A stretch of DNA of 64,000 bases. It comes from Paraphysomonas bandaiensis (Eukaryota > Chrysophyceae). The notes beneath the pieces were generated by a model that searched no databases, was not told the origin of the DNA, and saw only the letters and a list, made by a program, of their open reading frames with translations. The stretch spans positions 1 through 64,000 of the forward strand of contig CBFFRP010000168.1 of the NCBI GenBank assembly GCA_965644295.1. Reading direction: 5' to 3'. This document shows positions 22,901 through 33,074 of the stretch, in pieces; positions within the stretch are counted from its first letter, which is position 1; the number at the start of each line of letters is the position of its first letter. The position numbers were made by a program, and so were the translations under genes.

Positions 22901-23392
22901 GTTTATTCAAGTCAACTGCAGATAAGGAACGTTCGAAGCGTGACAGGTGTGCTACCACAACCCTTGTAGAGTTTCTCGATTGTAATTGCTTCTTCTTGCA
23001 TCACAGAGTGTTCAGTAAATTAAAGAGCAAATATTCAACCACAGGGTGAGACATTACCGTTATGCCTAATGATATAGCTCTAAATATTCTGTTCGGTCTT
23101 TTGTTTGCCCAGGAATTCGCGTCGGCTCTCTGTGTCGGACTATTCCCCCAAATCAAGTGCTCGACAAGATACTAATATGTAAGCTACGTGATGTGTGATC
23201 CTGGATTGCATTTTACAAAATTATATTCTGTCTTGGAGTAGTTATATATTTATTTTCACGATGATATTTTGTAGGGGCGTCATTATACGGAGAACCTCTA
23301 GTAAGAGTTTACAAGAGAGTCTCCCTGTTCTTAAGCCAGTAAAGCGTAAGAAAAACAGAAGGCGCTCCATAGAAGTGAAGCCCATACAGTAG
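19955..23392 (+). CDS. Calcineurin-B-like EF-hand protein with Ser/Arg-rich tail, ~21 exons (~644 aa)
   Basis: Exons by splice motif and phase: 19955-20403, 20469-20548, 20606-20786, 20832-20921, 20969-20982, 21082-21133, 21197-21256, 21419-21535, 21582-21635, 21691-21777, 21835-21882, 21986-22102, 22152-22205, 22293-22337, 22396-22434, 22482-22607, 22659-22712, 22902-22946, 23007-23045, 23113-23178, 23275-23392. Residues 1-190 carry EF-hands: FQEIDFDDSRSISLTEL, FDCDGSSGIDFYEF and YDKDESGFLEKGEI, as in calcineurin-B/CBL proteins. The rest is Ser/Thr/Arg/Pro-rich. Every intron from exon 6 to the end is phase 2, so exons 7-20 are multiples of 3. Exons 12-15 and 16-19 are tandem duplicates. The tiny exon 5 and exon 6 are the least certain; all others read through cleanly. 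Ca2+ sensing with a disordered, possibly spliced tail is inferred. Confidence 0.7.
21986..23178 (+). repeat. Tandem duplication of a four-exon block inside the CBL-like gene
   Basis: Block A is exons at 21986, 22152, 22293, 22396; block B is 22482, 22659, 22902, 23007. Second exons read SGKYPNIDATPSLFGSIF and SGKYSNADATSSIFGSVF (54 bp each). Third exons read SLFYSSKGKERTKPD and SLFKSTADKERSKRD (45 bp each). Fourth exons are 39 bp each. First exons share the end SGK(F)..STS..HN.KR. A partial third copy of the leading exon is 23113-23178 (GNSRRLSVSDYSPKS). Intron positions and phases are identical between blocks. Confidence 0.85.
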
Positions 23393-24089
23393 GGTGATGT
23401 GCTACGAATCTTATATATATTATTAATATTTTAGAGCGTGTCGGATTTTTTATCTTTTCTATGCGAATTTAATCCAGATTTGTTGCGTGCGTCTCTACAA
23501 ACATATAGATTGTTGATGCGAGTACGTATATCACAACATACTATTTATCTGTGTACAGTGTAGAAGGTTTTCGAACCAACATGACATGGTTTTGAATATT
23601 TTATTTTGCCTCATCCTATGTACTGAGATTGTCGGTGAATAACGTGTTCTAATTGAATGTACTGAAATACTAATATAACTTTGTATTTTGATTCTTTATC
23701 AGCAAGCAGTATGACGGGTTATATATACAACTAATTGAGAACAGCAATTTATCACTCATTGTTTACTTTTCTAGAGTGCTTTTAGTTGTTATCTACAGTT
23801 GTCTTCAATGATTGTATATCTATTCACAGAATAAAAATATATCAGAAAATTTATATAAAATGTCCAATACAACACAACGTCCAATGGGTTACAAGTACAA
23901 CAAAATTGTATCGAATATTACAAGTACAACCGATGTCGGCACGCGTAGCGTTTAAATTATTAATGGCTGAAAGTTGAGAGCTGGTAAATCGTCATGTTGT
24001 TTATATCATACAAAGTATCGCATCATTTGGTATATAACATACTATAACAAAAAACTAATATGAAATTAAGGTTCGAAAAAAGGACCGAG
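23393..24089. other. Convergent intergenic region, nothing recognised
   Basis: AT-rich sequence between converging 3' ends, with no convincing coding frame or repeat. Confidence 0.5.
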
Positions 24090-26153
24090 CTATACGTTGT
24101 TCGGACTTAGTTGTTGACGGAATGTGGCTTCAATCACAGTGTCTGCGAAATCGACAGGGTTATCTAAATGAAGCAAATGCCCAGCCTATGAAGACATGAA
24201 ACATTACACAGACAAAGTATACCTGTACCTGTGGTATATTATACAATTCTGCATCGATCCCCTCCAGCTGCAAAGCACTCACAAGTTCTTTACCGTGTTC
24301 TATACTAGCATGCTCGTACGCTTCACAGCCGTAGAGTATGCTTACTTTACAAGAAGAATCCAAACCGGTCCGAAAGGTGCCGTATTTAGCCGACCTCGAA
24401 GATGAAGATCCCACCCAAGTAATGAGGGGTCGCTTTGCCACACCAGACGACGTCATAAAAATATGAAGACATCTGCAATAAATATCAGAAAATACACGTC
24501 ATCACGGAATGGTCATGAACCATTGGTATATATAGGCGAATAATTACATTTACATTGGAAAATATACAGAACAATATATGCATATCTCGACACGTAAGCA
24601 AAGAGTCAACCTCTCCGCGTGGGCTGGGGCTGCTAAGTTTTGGTAACATAACTCGGCGAAGAGTTTTTCCTGTATGGGGTCATTATGGAGAGAATGTGAA
24701 AAGGGGTGTACTCTCGTCTTGCGCCAGCGTAGCACTATAGCCAATGCTGTTGGGCCTAATTCAACATACACGATTATAACCGCAATATATGAGATCTATA
24801 CTTAAGGTATGACAGCACAAAGCAATAATGTATATATTAGACTGAACAAGTTAAGAGTTGTTCTCACCCAATGGTCCGAGCCATCTAAGCACATCCATAG
24901 GAGTCCATCCAGTGTCCCAAAAAAACCTAGCGATCGCATCTTCACAGTCTCCTCCCTCCACCCGTGATAACACCCCGACGCCTATAGGAGAAGCCAGAAC
25001 AAGATGGTCAACGACGCCACTGTGCTCCATGGCATAAGCACAGGCCACGTGGGCACCAAGTGAATGAGCAACGAGTGTAAATCTCTTTAGCTTCATTTTC
25101 ACTCTCCATTTTTCCAGAGCAGAGCAGAATAAAGACAGATTTTGGTCAATTGTCCGGGGCTCCCAGCGTTTCCCCCAACCAGAAGCACTGCGCCCAAAAC
25201 CATACAGCTCAACGCAATACACCTTGAATCTATCGGAGGTAAAGGCACGTACAATTAACATCTTTCAGTATCACTCAATATGGGATATGTGTATACAATT
25301 AATGTTAATCAGTAATACAGTATACATACGCTGAAATACGTATGACTACAACCACACGATATGTATATAAGAGTGTATATATATATGTGTGTATATGTGT
25401 ATATATATAACACTCTTACCTTCTTTGAAGGAGTGATAAACAGTCAGCCCACAATGCATTAGCTCCCGCATACCCATGCAATAACACTAACACTGGTTTA
25501 CTATCAATACACTCCTCTACACATCTATTCATATCATATGAATTATCATCCAATTCATCTAATCTCCATTCCCTCTCAGAGATCTCATCATTCACATCCT
25601 CAGCTTCTATAAACTCATCCATTACTTCAATAGTCCCTAATTCTGATACTATCAAATGCACTACTTTACGATTACATTTGGATTGAATATATGCTTTTTC
25701 AGTTTCTAAAAATGCAGTATTTGAAACAGGTAACCATAACCGTAATACCACACATGATACATTAAAACCTGAGAATAATAAGAGTATACATACAATGCGT
25801 GTATATATTAGTGTATCTGGACGTGTATATATGATTACTACAATATAAATTTCTATTATAAGTATCAATATAAAAAATACATACTTAAATATACGTGTAA
25901 ATTGCCTATAATGAAATGCTAAACCATATAATGGTAATAATAAGACATATTCAAGTACTAAAAATCCACTTTTTTTATATAATTGTGAAAAAGCGAATAA
26001 AAAAGTGACTATGAAAAATGTTGTAGAGGCACTGATGGTTGGTGAGACAGTGAATAGCCAGCCAAGTAGACTCCATAGGAGTATAAATGGTAATAGTATG
26101 ATCCCTATCAATATATATCCACAGAATATTGCAATATTAATTGCACGTGTCAT
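24090..26153 (-). CDS. Alpha/beta hydrolase, ABHD4/5-like, with N-terminal membrane segments (526 aa, five exons)
   Basis: Minus-strand exons: 26153-25420, 25229-24868, 24755-24611, 24472-24229, 24185-24090 (527 codons, phases consistent). Residues 1-150 hold about four to five hydrophobic helices. The hydrolase fold starts with PVLVLLHGYAGANALW (oxyanion HG), then VYCVELYGFGRSA, the nucleophile elbow LVAHSLGAHVACAYA (Ser present), and the catalytic His in IPQAGHLLHLDNP. This GFGRS / AHS-LG / AGH-xxx-DNP layout, with AKRPLITW before the last strand, is that of ABHD4/ABHD5-type lipid hydrolases and acyltransferase-like proteins. Unlike ABHD5 (Asn at the nucleophile), Ser is kept, so hydrolysis is likely. 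Exon 1 is far more AT-rich than the others. Exon 3-4 junction (GAGAG|GTTGAC) uses a non-consensus but phase-correct donor. Confidence 0.8.
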
Positions 26154-26563
26154 TGAAATAGATCAATAGAGTCTTTGCATTATGTAAATGAGGAACTATT
26201 GGTGTGAATAGAATGAGGAGATATTGAGGAATGGTTTGGACTTAAATATGCAACCTTGCAACACACTCACAAATACACTCTACAGTGATTTCCATATATT
26301 ATATTCTACGAGGATTTTCATATATTACCATCTAACTTTATGCAAAATACGGGGTTTTCCTCATTTTTTACACCTTTTTCTTAAAATCTGAGAATTACTT
26401 CATGAAAACTTGTAAATCCCAGATTTTAGAGTAGTGTTGTGATAGTTTTTAGCATAGCAGTGATGTCGTAAGTTTAGCCTGCATGTGTATATATTACATT
26501 AAACAGTTACTGTGTGCAATTCTATTCACCATATCACCCCTATAACACCATTCTCACACCAAT
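26154..26563. other. Divergent intergenic region with T-rich patch
   Basis: Promoter region shared by two divergent genes. A homopolymer-rich patch lies at 26350-26400 (TTTTCCTCATTTTTTACACC). No further motif recognised. Confidence 0.4.
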
Positions 26564-27452
26564 ATGAACCCAAACAACTCTGAAGTCAATCCTCTGGGTA
26601 CAATGATATCTGAAATGGGTAAACATGGAGCTAATGTAGAGCTTAAGAAGCGTATGCCAGACGGTACATATCAAACCGCTACTAGAGAGACAATGGATGC
26701 TTTAGGCGCTCAAGCACGTATTGCATCTACTGCTGAAGCGATTCAAGGAATGACAAAAGCTGAAAAAACAGAATGGGCGATTAATATGAAGGATCAAGCG
26801 AATAAGTTGTATGCTGATAAGAATTATGCCGAAGCTGTTGGCATATATATGCAAGTAAGTAAACCATATGTGTGAGTAGAATGTAACCATGAGCTTAGGC
26901 TTTGACTGCGACAGACTTTGGAGTGGGGGAAGATAAGGCTGATGGAAATGTAGATGAAGTAGTTGTACCTGTGTTATGCAACCTAGCCGCTTGTTGCATT
27001 CAATTGAAGGTTTACTGCTGATGATGTTTATATCATATATGACTCTTCTACAGGAGTGGGGTAAAGTTTTACGCTTTTGTGAGCAATGTCTGAATCTTCG
27101 CCCTGATTGCGTCAAAGCTATTACCCGCCGTGGAATTGCCTATGTACATGTCGGAGAGTTTAACAAAGCTCTCAAGGACCTAAATCGTAGCTTAACAATG
27201 GTTGATAACGAAGCAGAGAAAGGTCGCATTAAGATATACATAGGAAAAGCAGAAAAAGGTCTTCAGGAGCAGGAAAAATCGTTACAACGTAGAAAGAAAG
27301 CAATGCAGTCAGCTTTTGCACCGCAACCGCAAGAAACATTTGCCGGAAAAAGCAAAAGTAGTGGTATGAATTTTAGGAATGTAAATTTATATTATGCTTT
27401 AGCTGTTGTGTTAGTTGCGGTTGCTGTGTATGTTTTTACGGTTAAGTATTAA
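26564..27452 (+). CDS. TPR protein with C-terminal membrane anchor (266 aa, three exons)
   Basis: Exons 26564-26854, 26899-27009, 27054-27452, all phase 0. Residues ~72-190 hold TPR repeats: MKDQANKLYADKNYAEAVGI, LCNLAACCIQLKEWGKVLRF and AITRRGIAYVHVGEFNKALK, the last two being textbook TPR helices. A charged helix with LQEQEKSLQRRKKAM follows. The last 20 residues (YYALAVVLVAVAVYVFTVKY) are one hydrophobic segment with a short luminal end, i.e. a tail anchor. The arrangement recalls FKBP8-type co-chaperones without the isomerase domain, so binding of Hsp70/Hsp90 at the ER or outer mitochondrial membrane is a reasonable inference. Splicing is needed: frame 1 alone stops within the first intron. 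Confidence 0.85.
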
Positions 27453-28816
27453 GTGATATATTTTCAATGTGCCCTATACTTCAGATTTCTGTGAGGCATG
27501 ACAATGATTATATTTCAAATTGCATCTGGATTAGTGAGACAAGGTGGTATACAGATAGAGTTTGATGGACTGACATACTGCACTCTAATAGTATATGCAT
27601 AGCTACATAAAATAGAGCATATGTGTATATACAAATAGGTCAGATTTAATATATCGAGCGGTGAAGGTAACAAACTGTAGCTAACTACCTCACCATATCA
27701 CACGCTTACATCGTATGAAGTCATTATTTTGAAATTACTGCTTCTTGCCAGTAGCTGAGAATTATGATATTGTAGGTTACTACTGACGTATTATGCCCCT
27801 CTGAATAGATTCCGTGCTATAAACTTGTTGAATGTCCTCAATGCTCTTGCAATTAGGGAAGGAGCGTAATATTATTAGAAGTTATACTCCACATGCATTA
27901 AAAGAATAAGACTACTTCTTTGCTGTGTTAGGACAATACTGTTGCATCCTAATCTGAAGACAACTATATCGTAATGTATCAATATATAGAACATAGAACC
28001 ATATCGCTGATGCCGACAATATATTATGAACTGGTTGTATCGAAATAGTCTACCTGTAACTAGTTGATGATTAGTTAAAAGGAGCAATAAATATGTGGTT
28101 AAGCGTCATATACACGACCAGTATATGGTTTAATACTTTCGGACGGCTCTATAACACGTTCCTCTATTAGTAAGTGGGCTGTAGGCGATTAGAAGTGGCG
28201 AACTAATCGAGTTATGCTAATTTTCTCCTGATGTTACTGATATCACTGAATATAACCGAATGATATTGTTGGTTGGTGAATAATATGCATTGATGCAACT
28301 ATGCATGGTGTGTTGAAGATACTCTGAATCCTTCCATATACTGTAGCAGGAGTGTGTGCACAGCAGTTGTGTACCTTAAAACCAGGAATTTTAGGGTAAA
28401 AAAATGAGAGTGTGAGGGGAAAAAACAGGGCTATTTAGGCCAGACACACGATTATATATACAGCAGCACTCTCCAGTACGAAGTATAAGGTCCATATATG
28501 GGTATATATGGGTGTAATCGACATTGACAGAATACATCCTCCTACTGTACTGTATTCCTGCTCGATCTGAAGAAATATCCTCTATGTAGACCAGATATAC
28601 GGACATTTTCAGGAACATCTCCCAGTATGTGCACTGTAGGTGTGTATCCCCCTCCCATCTACAGGTCCATCTTACGTAGATTTCCATATGAAACACATCT
28701 TCCATAGCAAACCCCCGCATATATATATACATATATGTCTCTCTGCTTCATAAACATACTATAAAATCAATTAAATAGTACTCATATCCATTCTTTCATA
28801 TCCCTTTTATATTCCA
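27453..28816. other. 1.36-kb intergenic region, nothing recognised
   Basis: AT-rich. A minus-strand open frame at 28391-28732 has no domain-like content. No repeat family found elsewhere in the window matches here. Confidence 0.5.
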
Positions 28817-30784
28817 ATGGAAAATGATGAAGGTGCCACTGTGTTTAATGGTATAGGGGACTCTGTAGATGTATCTGGTGATATGTCATACCCTCCTAGT
28901 CAAATCTATTACTGTGGACGTGATATGAATCAATGTAGATGTGGTGGATGTGATGGACAATGTGGACCAGAAAATGGATGCCCATGTAATTCATGTAAAG
29001 CATTTTTCTTAAAGACTATTAATCAACATGTGTTTAATACGGGCATGTGTTATATATGTACAAAGTGTTCATATTGCACTGAATATGGTAGAAATTGTGT
29101 AAAATGTGAAGCAGGACCACGTGTTAATGATAGAGGGAAATTATGTGGATGTGGTATGGGTAAAGCTGGATGTACGAAGTGTGGGATATGTGAAAGGTGT
29201 AGTAAAGAGCAGAGTATATGTCCTGGTGCCAGTGATGGCTCACGTTCCTCTGGTCATGAGTATTCTCGAGGTCAGTGCAATATATGTACCAAGTGCAGTA
29301 ATTGTACGGGCTATGGGGCTACATGTGTTGCATGTCGAAATACTGATCGCAGTGCAGACCGAGGAAAGCCTTGTGGCTGTGGTGGAGGTGACGCGGGGTG
29401 CAGACGATGCGGGATGTGCAAAAAATGTGGTGACTCCAATGATTGCTCTGGTATTATTCCTGATTCATCTGTCCCATCGCAAGCAGCACTACCGCCACCA
29501 CCAACTGAAAACAATCCACATGACTTTCAAGATAACTATTGCATGATTTGCACGAAGTGCGCCACATGCACTGGTTTCGGAGCGACGTGCGTAAAATGTG
29601 AAGGAATAGATCGCTCCTCTGATAAAGGAATGAGGTGTGGCTGTGGGACCGGTAGCAGTGGCTGCTCACGATGTGGTATATGCAAATCCTGTGGTAAAAC
29701 TGACAAAGTATGTCGTGGGACAACAACTACAACGCTGCCACGGTTTCTTCCAACTATCAGTCGCCATGACTATTACATGGATGAGTGTCGGATATGCGTG
29801 AAGTGCTCGGCCTGCACTGGGTACGGATCTACCTGTTGTGAGTGTGTAGGCAAAGATCGAAGTCGTGACAAGGGCAAGGTATGTGGGTGTGGCAAGGGCA
29901 AGAGTGGATGTCGTCATTGCGGAATATGTGAGGCTTGTGGTGGTAGTGGAGCCTGTTCGGGTGGTGTTACTGCCTCTCCTGTAGAACCGTCTCCAGTGCA
30001 CACGAAGCATGACTATTACATGGATGAGTGTCGGATATGCGTGAAGTGCTCGGCCTGCACTGGGTACGGATCTACCTGTTGTGAGTGTGTAGGCAAAGAT
30101 CGAAGTCGTGACAAGGGCAAGGTATGTGGGTGTGGCAAGGGCAAGAGTGGATGTCGTCATTGCGGAATATGTGAGGCTTGTGGTGGTAGTGGAGCCTGTT
30201 CGGGTGGTGTTACTGCCTCTCCTGTAGAACCGTCTCCAGTGCACACGAAGCATGACTATTACATGGATGAGTGTCGGATATGCGTGAAGTGCTCGGCCTG
30301 CACTGGGTACGGATCTACCTGTTGTGAGTGTGTAGGCAAAGATCGAAGTCGTGACAAGGGCAAGGTATGTGGGTGTGGCAAGGGCAAGAGTGGATGTCGT
30401 CATTGCGGAATATGTGAGGCTTGTGGTGGTAGTGGAGCCTGTTCGGGTGGTGTTACTGCCTCTCCTGTAGAACCGTCTGCAGCGCATCGAGGCCAGAATA
30501 TTAGTAGCGACGCATCCTTAAAGCAGAAGAGTGAATCTATAGCTGCTAAGGTAACACCCTCGGGGGATAGTAAGCAGTCAGTGTCATCGGGATATAGTAG
30601 ACAGGAAGTTGATTCTGAGTGTTGTATTTGCTTTGACAAGCCCAGAAATGCTACTATTGTTCATGGAGAAACGGGTCATATTTGCTGTTGCTATGATTGT
30701 GCGAAGGATTTGGAACGTAGTGGCGGAACGTGCCCTCTATGTCGACAGAGGATAACGCTTGTTGTGAAAAACTTTACAGCGTAA
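28817..30784 (+). CDS. Cys-rich repeat protein with C-terminal RING finger (655 aa, single exon)
   Basis: Six Cys-rich repeats of about 70-81 residues follow the pattern C-x2-C-x-K-C-x2-C-T-G-Y-G-x2-C-x2-C ... DRSxDKG-xx-CGCGxGxxGCxxCGICxxCG; each would bind several zinc ions. The first three are diverged; the last three (29765-30480) are identical. The C-terminus is a RING: ECCICFDKPRNA, GHICCCYDCAKDL, CPLCRQR, of the compact C3HC4 type seen in MDM2/IAP-like E3 ligases. E3 ubiquitin ligase activity is inferred from the RING; the repeats presumably bind substrate or nucleic acid. A Ser-rich linker (about 560-600) separates the two parts. No signal peptide or membrane segment. Confidence 0.8.
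   Translation: MENDEGATVFNGIGDSVDVSGDMSYPPSQIYYCGRDMNQCRCGGCDGQCGPENGCPCNSCKAFFLKTINQHVFNTGMCYICTKCSYCTEYGRNCVKCEAGPRVNDRGKLCGCGMGKAGCTKCGICERCSKEQSICPGASDGSRSSGHEYSRGQCNICTKCSNCTGYGATCVACRNTDRSADRGKPCGCGGGDAGCRRCGMCKKCGDSNDCSGIIPDSSVPSQAALPPPPTENNPHDFQDNYCMICTKCATCTGFGATCVKCEGIDRSSDKGMRCGCGTGSSGCSRCGICKSCGKTDKVCRGTTTTTLPRFLPTISRHDYYMDECRICVKCSACTGYGSTCCECVGKDRSRDKGKVCGCGKGKSGCRHCGICEACGGSGACSGGVTASPVEPSPVHTKHDYYMDECRICVKCSACTGYGSTCCECVGKDRSRDKGKVCGCGKGKSGCRHCGICEACGGSGACSGGVTASPVEPSPVHTKHDYYMDECRICVKCSACTGYGSTCCECVGKDRSRDKGKVCGCGKGKSGCRHCGICEACGGSGACSGGVTASPVEPSAAHRGQNISSDASLKQKSESIAAKVTPSGDSKQSVSSGYSRQEVDSECCICFDKPRNATIVHGETGHICCCYDCAKDLERSGGTCPLCRQRITLVVKNFTA
29765..30493 (+). repeat. Three identical 243-bp tandem coding repeats
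   Basis: CATGACTATTACATGGATGA recurs at 29765, 30008 and 30251, exactly 243 bp (81 codons) apart. I found no nucleotide difference between the three units, including third codon positions, until the third unit diverges near 30478. Confidence 0.93.
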
Positions 30785-31958
30785 TGATTAATGGATTATT
30801 TGATAGCGTCTTAGGAAATCAAACTTTTATAGTTTGTCTAGATGTCATTAATAAAAATGTAATTATCGTTCAGGAATAGTTGTGTGATAAGTAGTAAGTA
30901 GTACTTATTGAGATTCTGAAATTGGAAAATCACTATATCGACGTTGTCACTACTACCAACCTATATTTTAGACGACCCTATACAGTTAATATATATTAGT
31001 TTCACTTACGTACGTCATAGCATTTCAATATATTCATTCTTATAGTTCTGTTGTGGACTACTATATTCTTAAAGTACCGGTTATAATTATAAACCTAAAT
31101 AACGGTTATAAACTAATCTTTGTGGCTGAATCCTTTATTGCACTATGAACCCAGAATCATTTATAACTTGTAACTGGAGACCCTCAATAAAGTCGAACTC
31201 GCACCTTTCCGTGGTGTTCAGGATAAGTACCGGAGATATTTATCCGGGACACTAACGTGAGCCACATATATAGCCAGCAGATAATTTTCTGCCCAATGCT
31301 GGTGTGGCACAACGGACACTGATAAGAGTCAATTGTGTAGATATTTTTGGGTCCTGACAAATAAGTAGGCATCCGGGAATGGGTCCACCTCAAAGGCACC
31401 CGGGGTATTGGGCTGCCTGCTGAAGTCAAGCATCCGGGCTGTTCACCTTGATGACTCTAAAATTCACCTGAAGTCAGCGATGTCAGGTATATCAACATTC
31501 TGCTTGCTCACTGCGTTAGCTTTGAGTGATAGAGCAAAAGTCATTCAACCATGGTGCTTGCGGTGACACAAAAGCAGCTTTAAATAGTAGGATATCAGAG
31601 TTAAGCATTGACTCTTAAACGCCTACTACTAACTGGAGACCTTCAATTATATGTCTTACCAGTAATGCTATAAAACAGAAATCAGAAAACAAATCAATAT
31701 ATATATATATATATAAAGTACAATATATATTCTGTTAGCTATCAACAAACATTGAATGCATCCTAGAAACATTGAAGATTCTGGATAGTTTGCCGAAAGA
31801 CTATATATGTGATATAGAAGTGCTTGTGTATACGCTTTCCTAATTTGCATCTGCTGATATTTAACATAATATCAAATTACTAATTAACTCTGCCAATTTT
31901 AAATCTATCGGAAACCTATAATGTCTACAGACGAATCTTTTCGTCGAAAATGCTTCCA
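30785..31958. other. Intergenic with dispersed-repeat fragments
   Basis: 31168-31260 shares GGATAAGTACCGG and ACGTGAG blocks with 51239-51335. 31541-31640 belongs to a family with copies near 41262-41395 and, inverted, 50575-50720 (GGTGCTTG.GG.GAC.CA and AGCTTTAAA.AGTAGGATA). TAACTGGAGACC..TCAAT occurs twice (31168, 31627). No gene recognised. Confidence 0.6.
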
Positions 31959-32470
31959 TTACTGAGACCTTAGAACATTCTTGAGTGCCATTGAAATTAA
32001 CTTATGCTTCGCTCTGATAGTAACACGGAATCGATTACCAGATACATCTGCTTCGAGTCTCATCATGACACCAATTGCAATGTTTCCCTCTCCGGCAGGA
32101 GAAGGTGTACCAGTGCGGAACGATGCATATCCAGTTACAGTAAGTTCCGTGTCGAGACCAGTGGCGAGGCCCAAATGCAATTCGGGTGCGTACACTGACC
32201 GAATTTCCTGAATCAACTGTTGATTGGCCGGCGCAGCCGACGTAAATACCTCTTATACTTCCCAGTCGTCTCCCTCGAGAGCTTTCCAACGCGGCATGAA
32301 GTTGCCTTTATCCAGGACGAGTTAAAGAAAGACACCGCGGTGATAGGCATACTAAGGAACACGCTACTGCTAGTGGCTTCAGTAAATGATACCATGAGCT
32401 CTGAGATAGAGACACAGTTAGATCCATGTCTCCAATATGTTAGCTATAGCACATACAGCTCAACTAGTTC
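31959..32470 (-). pseudogene. AP-2 alpha-adaptin appendage domain, broken
   Basis: Read on the minus strand, 32420-32330 gives SSSVFLSMPITAVSFFN, which matches the QLPIT-x-x-KFF strand of the alpha-adaptin appendage. Then, in a shifted frame, 32310-31961 gives FMPRWKALEGDDWEV, a TAA stop, and EVFTSAAP (the family's FF-x-RWK-x-L ... QEVQxIF block). It ends with GEGNIAIGVMMRLEAD and NRFRVTIRAKH and a normal stop. So there is one frameshift (near 32320) and one in-frame TAA where the family usually has Gln, consistent with a CAA to TAA change. Upstream of ~32470 I find no trunk domain: this is a truncated relic. An assembly error is the alternative. Confidence 0.65.
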
Positions 32471-33074
32471 TCTAATATTATCATCTGGTTTGTATAGTAT
32501 GCTATAGCCATGTACTCTATATGAGGATCTCCATATGATCAAACTCCACCTCATACGACTATACATACATACATACATATTGATAAGAAGTTCGTAATGA
32601 AGAAGAAGTGAATTTTCGAGGAATATTCGTTAATTTATTCATTATTGGTAAGGGGGTAGAGCTAACGTATCGGCAGTCAGCATCTTATGTTTTCGGAACT
32701 AAATTGAAGCAAGAATCCTCTATATAACTGCAATACAAGTACGGCTGGAATACAGATAATTGTTGTCTCAATATTTGAGGCATTTTGGAACAAAAATATA
32801 CAAAGTGTGCCGACACGAACAAAGATACACGATATGCATACATACAATATTTTTTTTCACCCTTGGATCGATATTTTTCAGTTTACAAATTTTTATCCGT
32901 TTACGGCTATATACTTCATCAGAATTCTCGAACCACGGCGGGCATTCACATCAGAATATCTTCAATAGACAAGAAGACTTCAGTTCTGTGGACACTACAC
33001 AGTGATATATATATGTATGTATAGGTTCATTATATATATATTAATAGAATTATATCAATTGAAAGAATATAATA
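32471..33074. other. Upstream region of NFS1
   Basis: AT-rich; short CATACATACATACATA run at about 32563-32578. No coding evidence. Confidence 0.4.

Noticed and set aside
26564-26875. 103-codon stand-alone protein
   Set aside because: It stops inside an intron; splicing at CAA|GTAAGT gives the complete TPR protein.
29666-30487. 273-codon minus-strand frame over the RING gene
   Set aside because: Antisense shadow of the identical 243-bp repeats; the sense frame has conserved cysteines and a RING.
31168-31260. tRNA or 5S rRNA gene
   Set aside because: The GC-richer block does not give a cloverleaf with proper A and B boxes; it is matched by a diverged copy at 51.2 kb, so a dispersed repeat is more likely. 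No other tRNA candidate was found by eye.
31959-32470. Reassignment of TAA to glutamine
   Set aside because: The AP-2 relic alone would suit it, but the TPR, PI3-kinase and IQ genes end at TAA in sensible places and a frameshift also exists in the relic.
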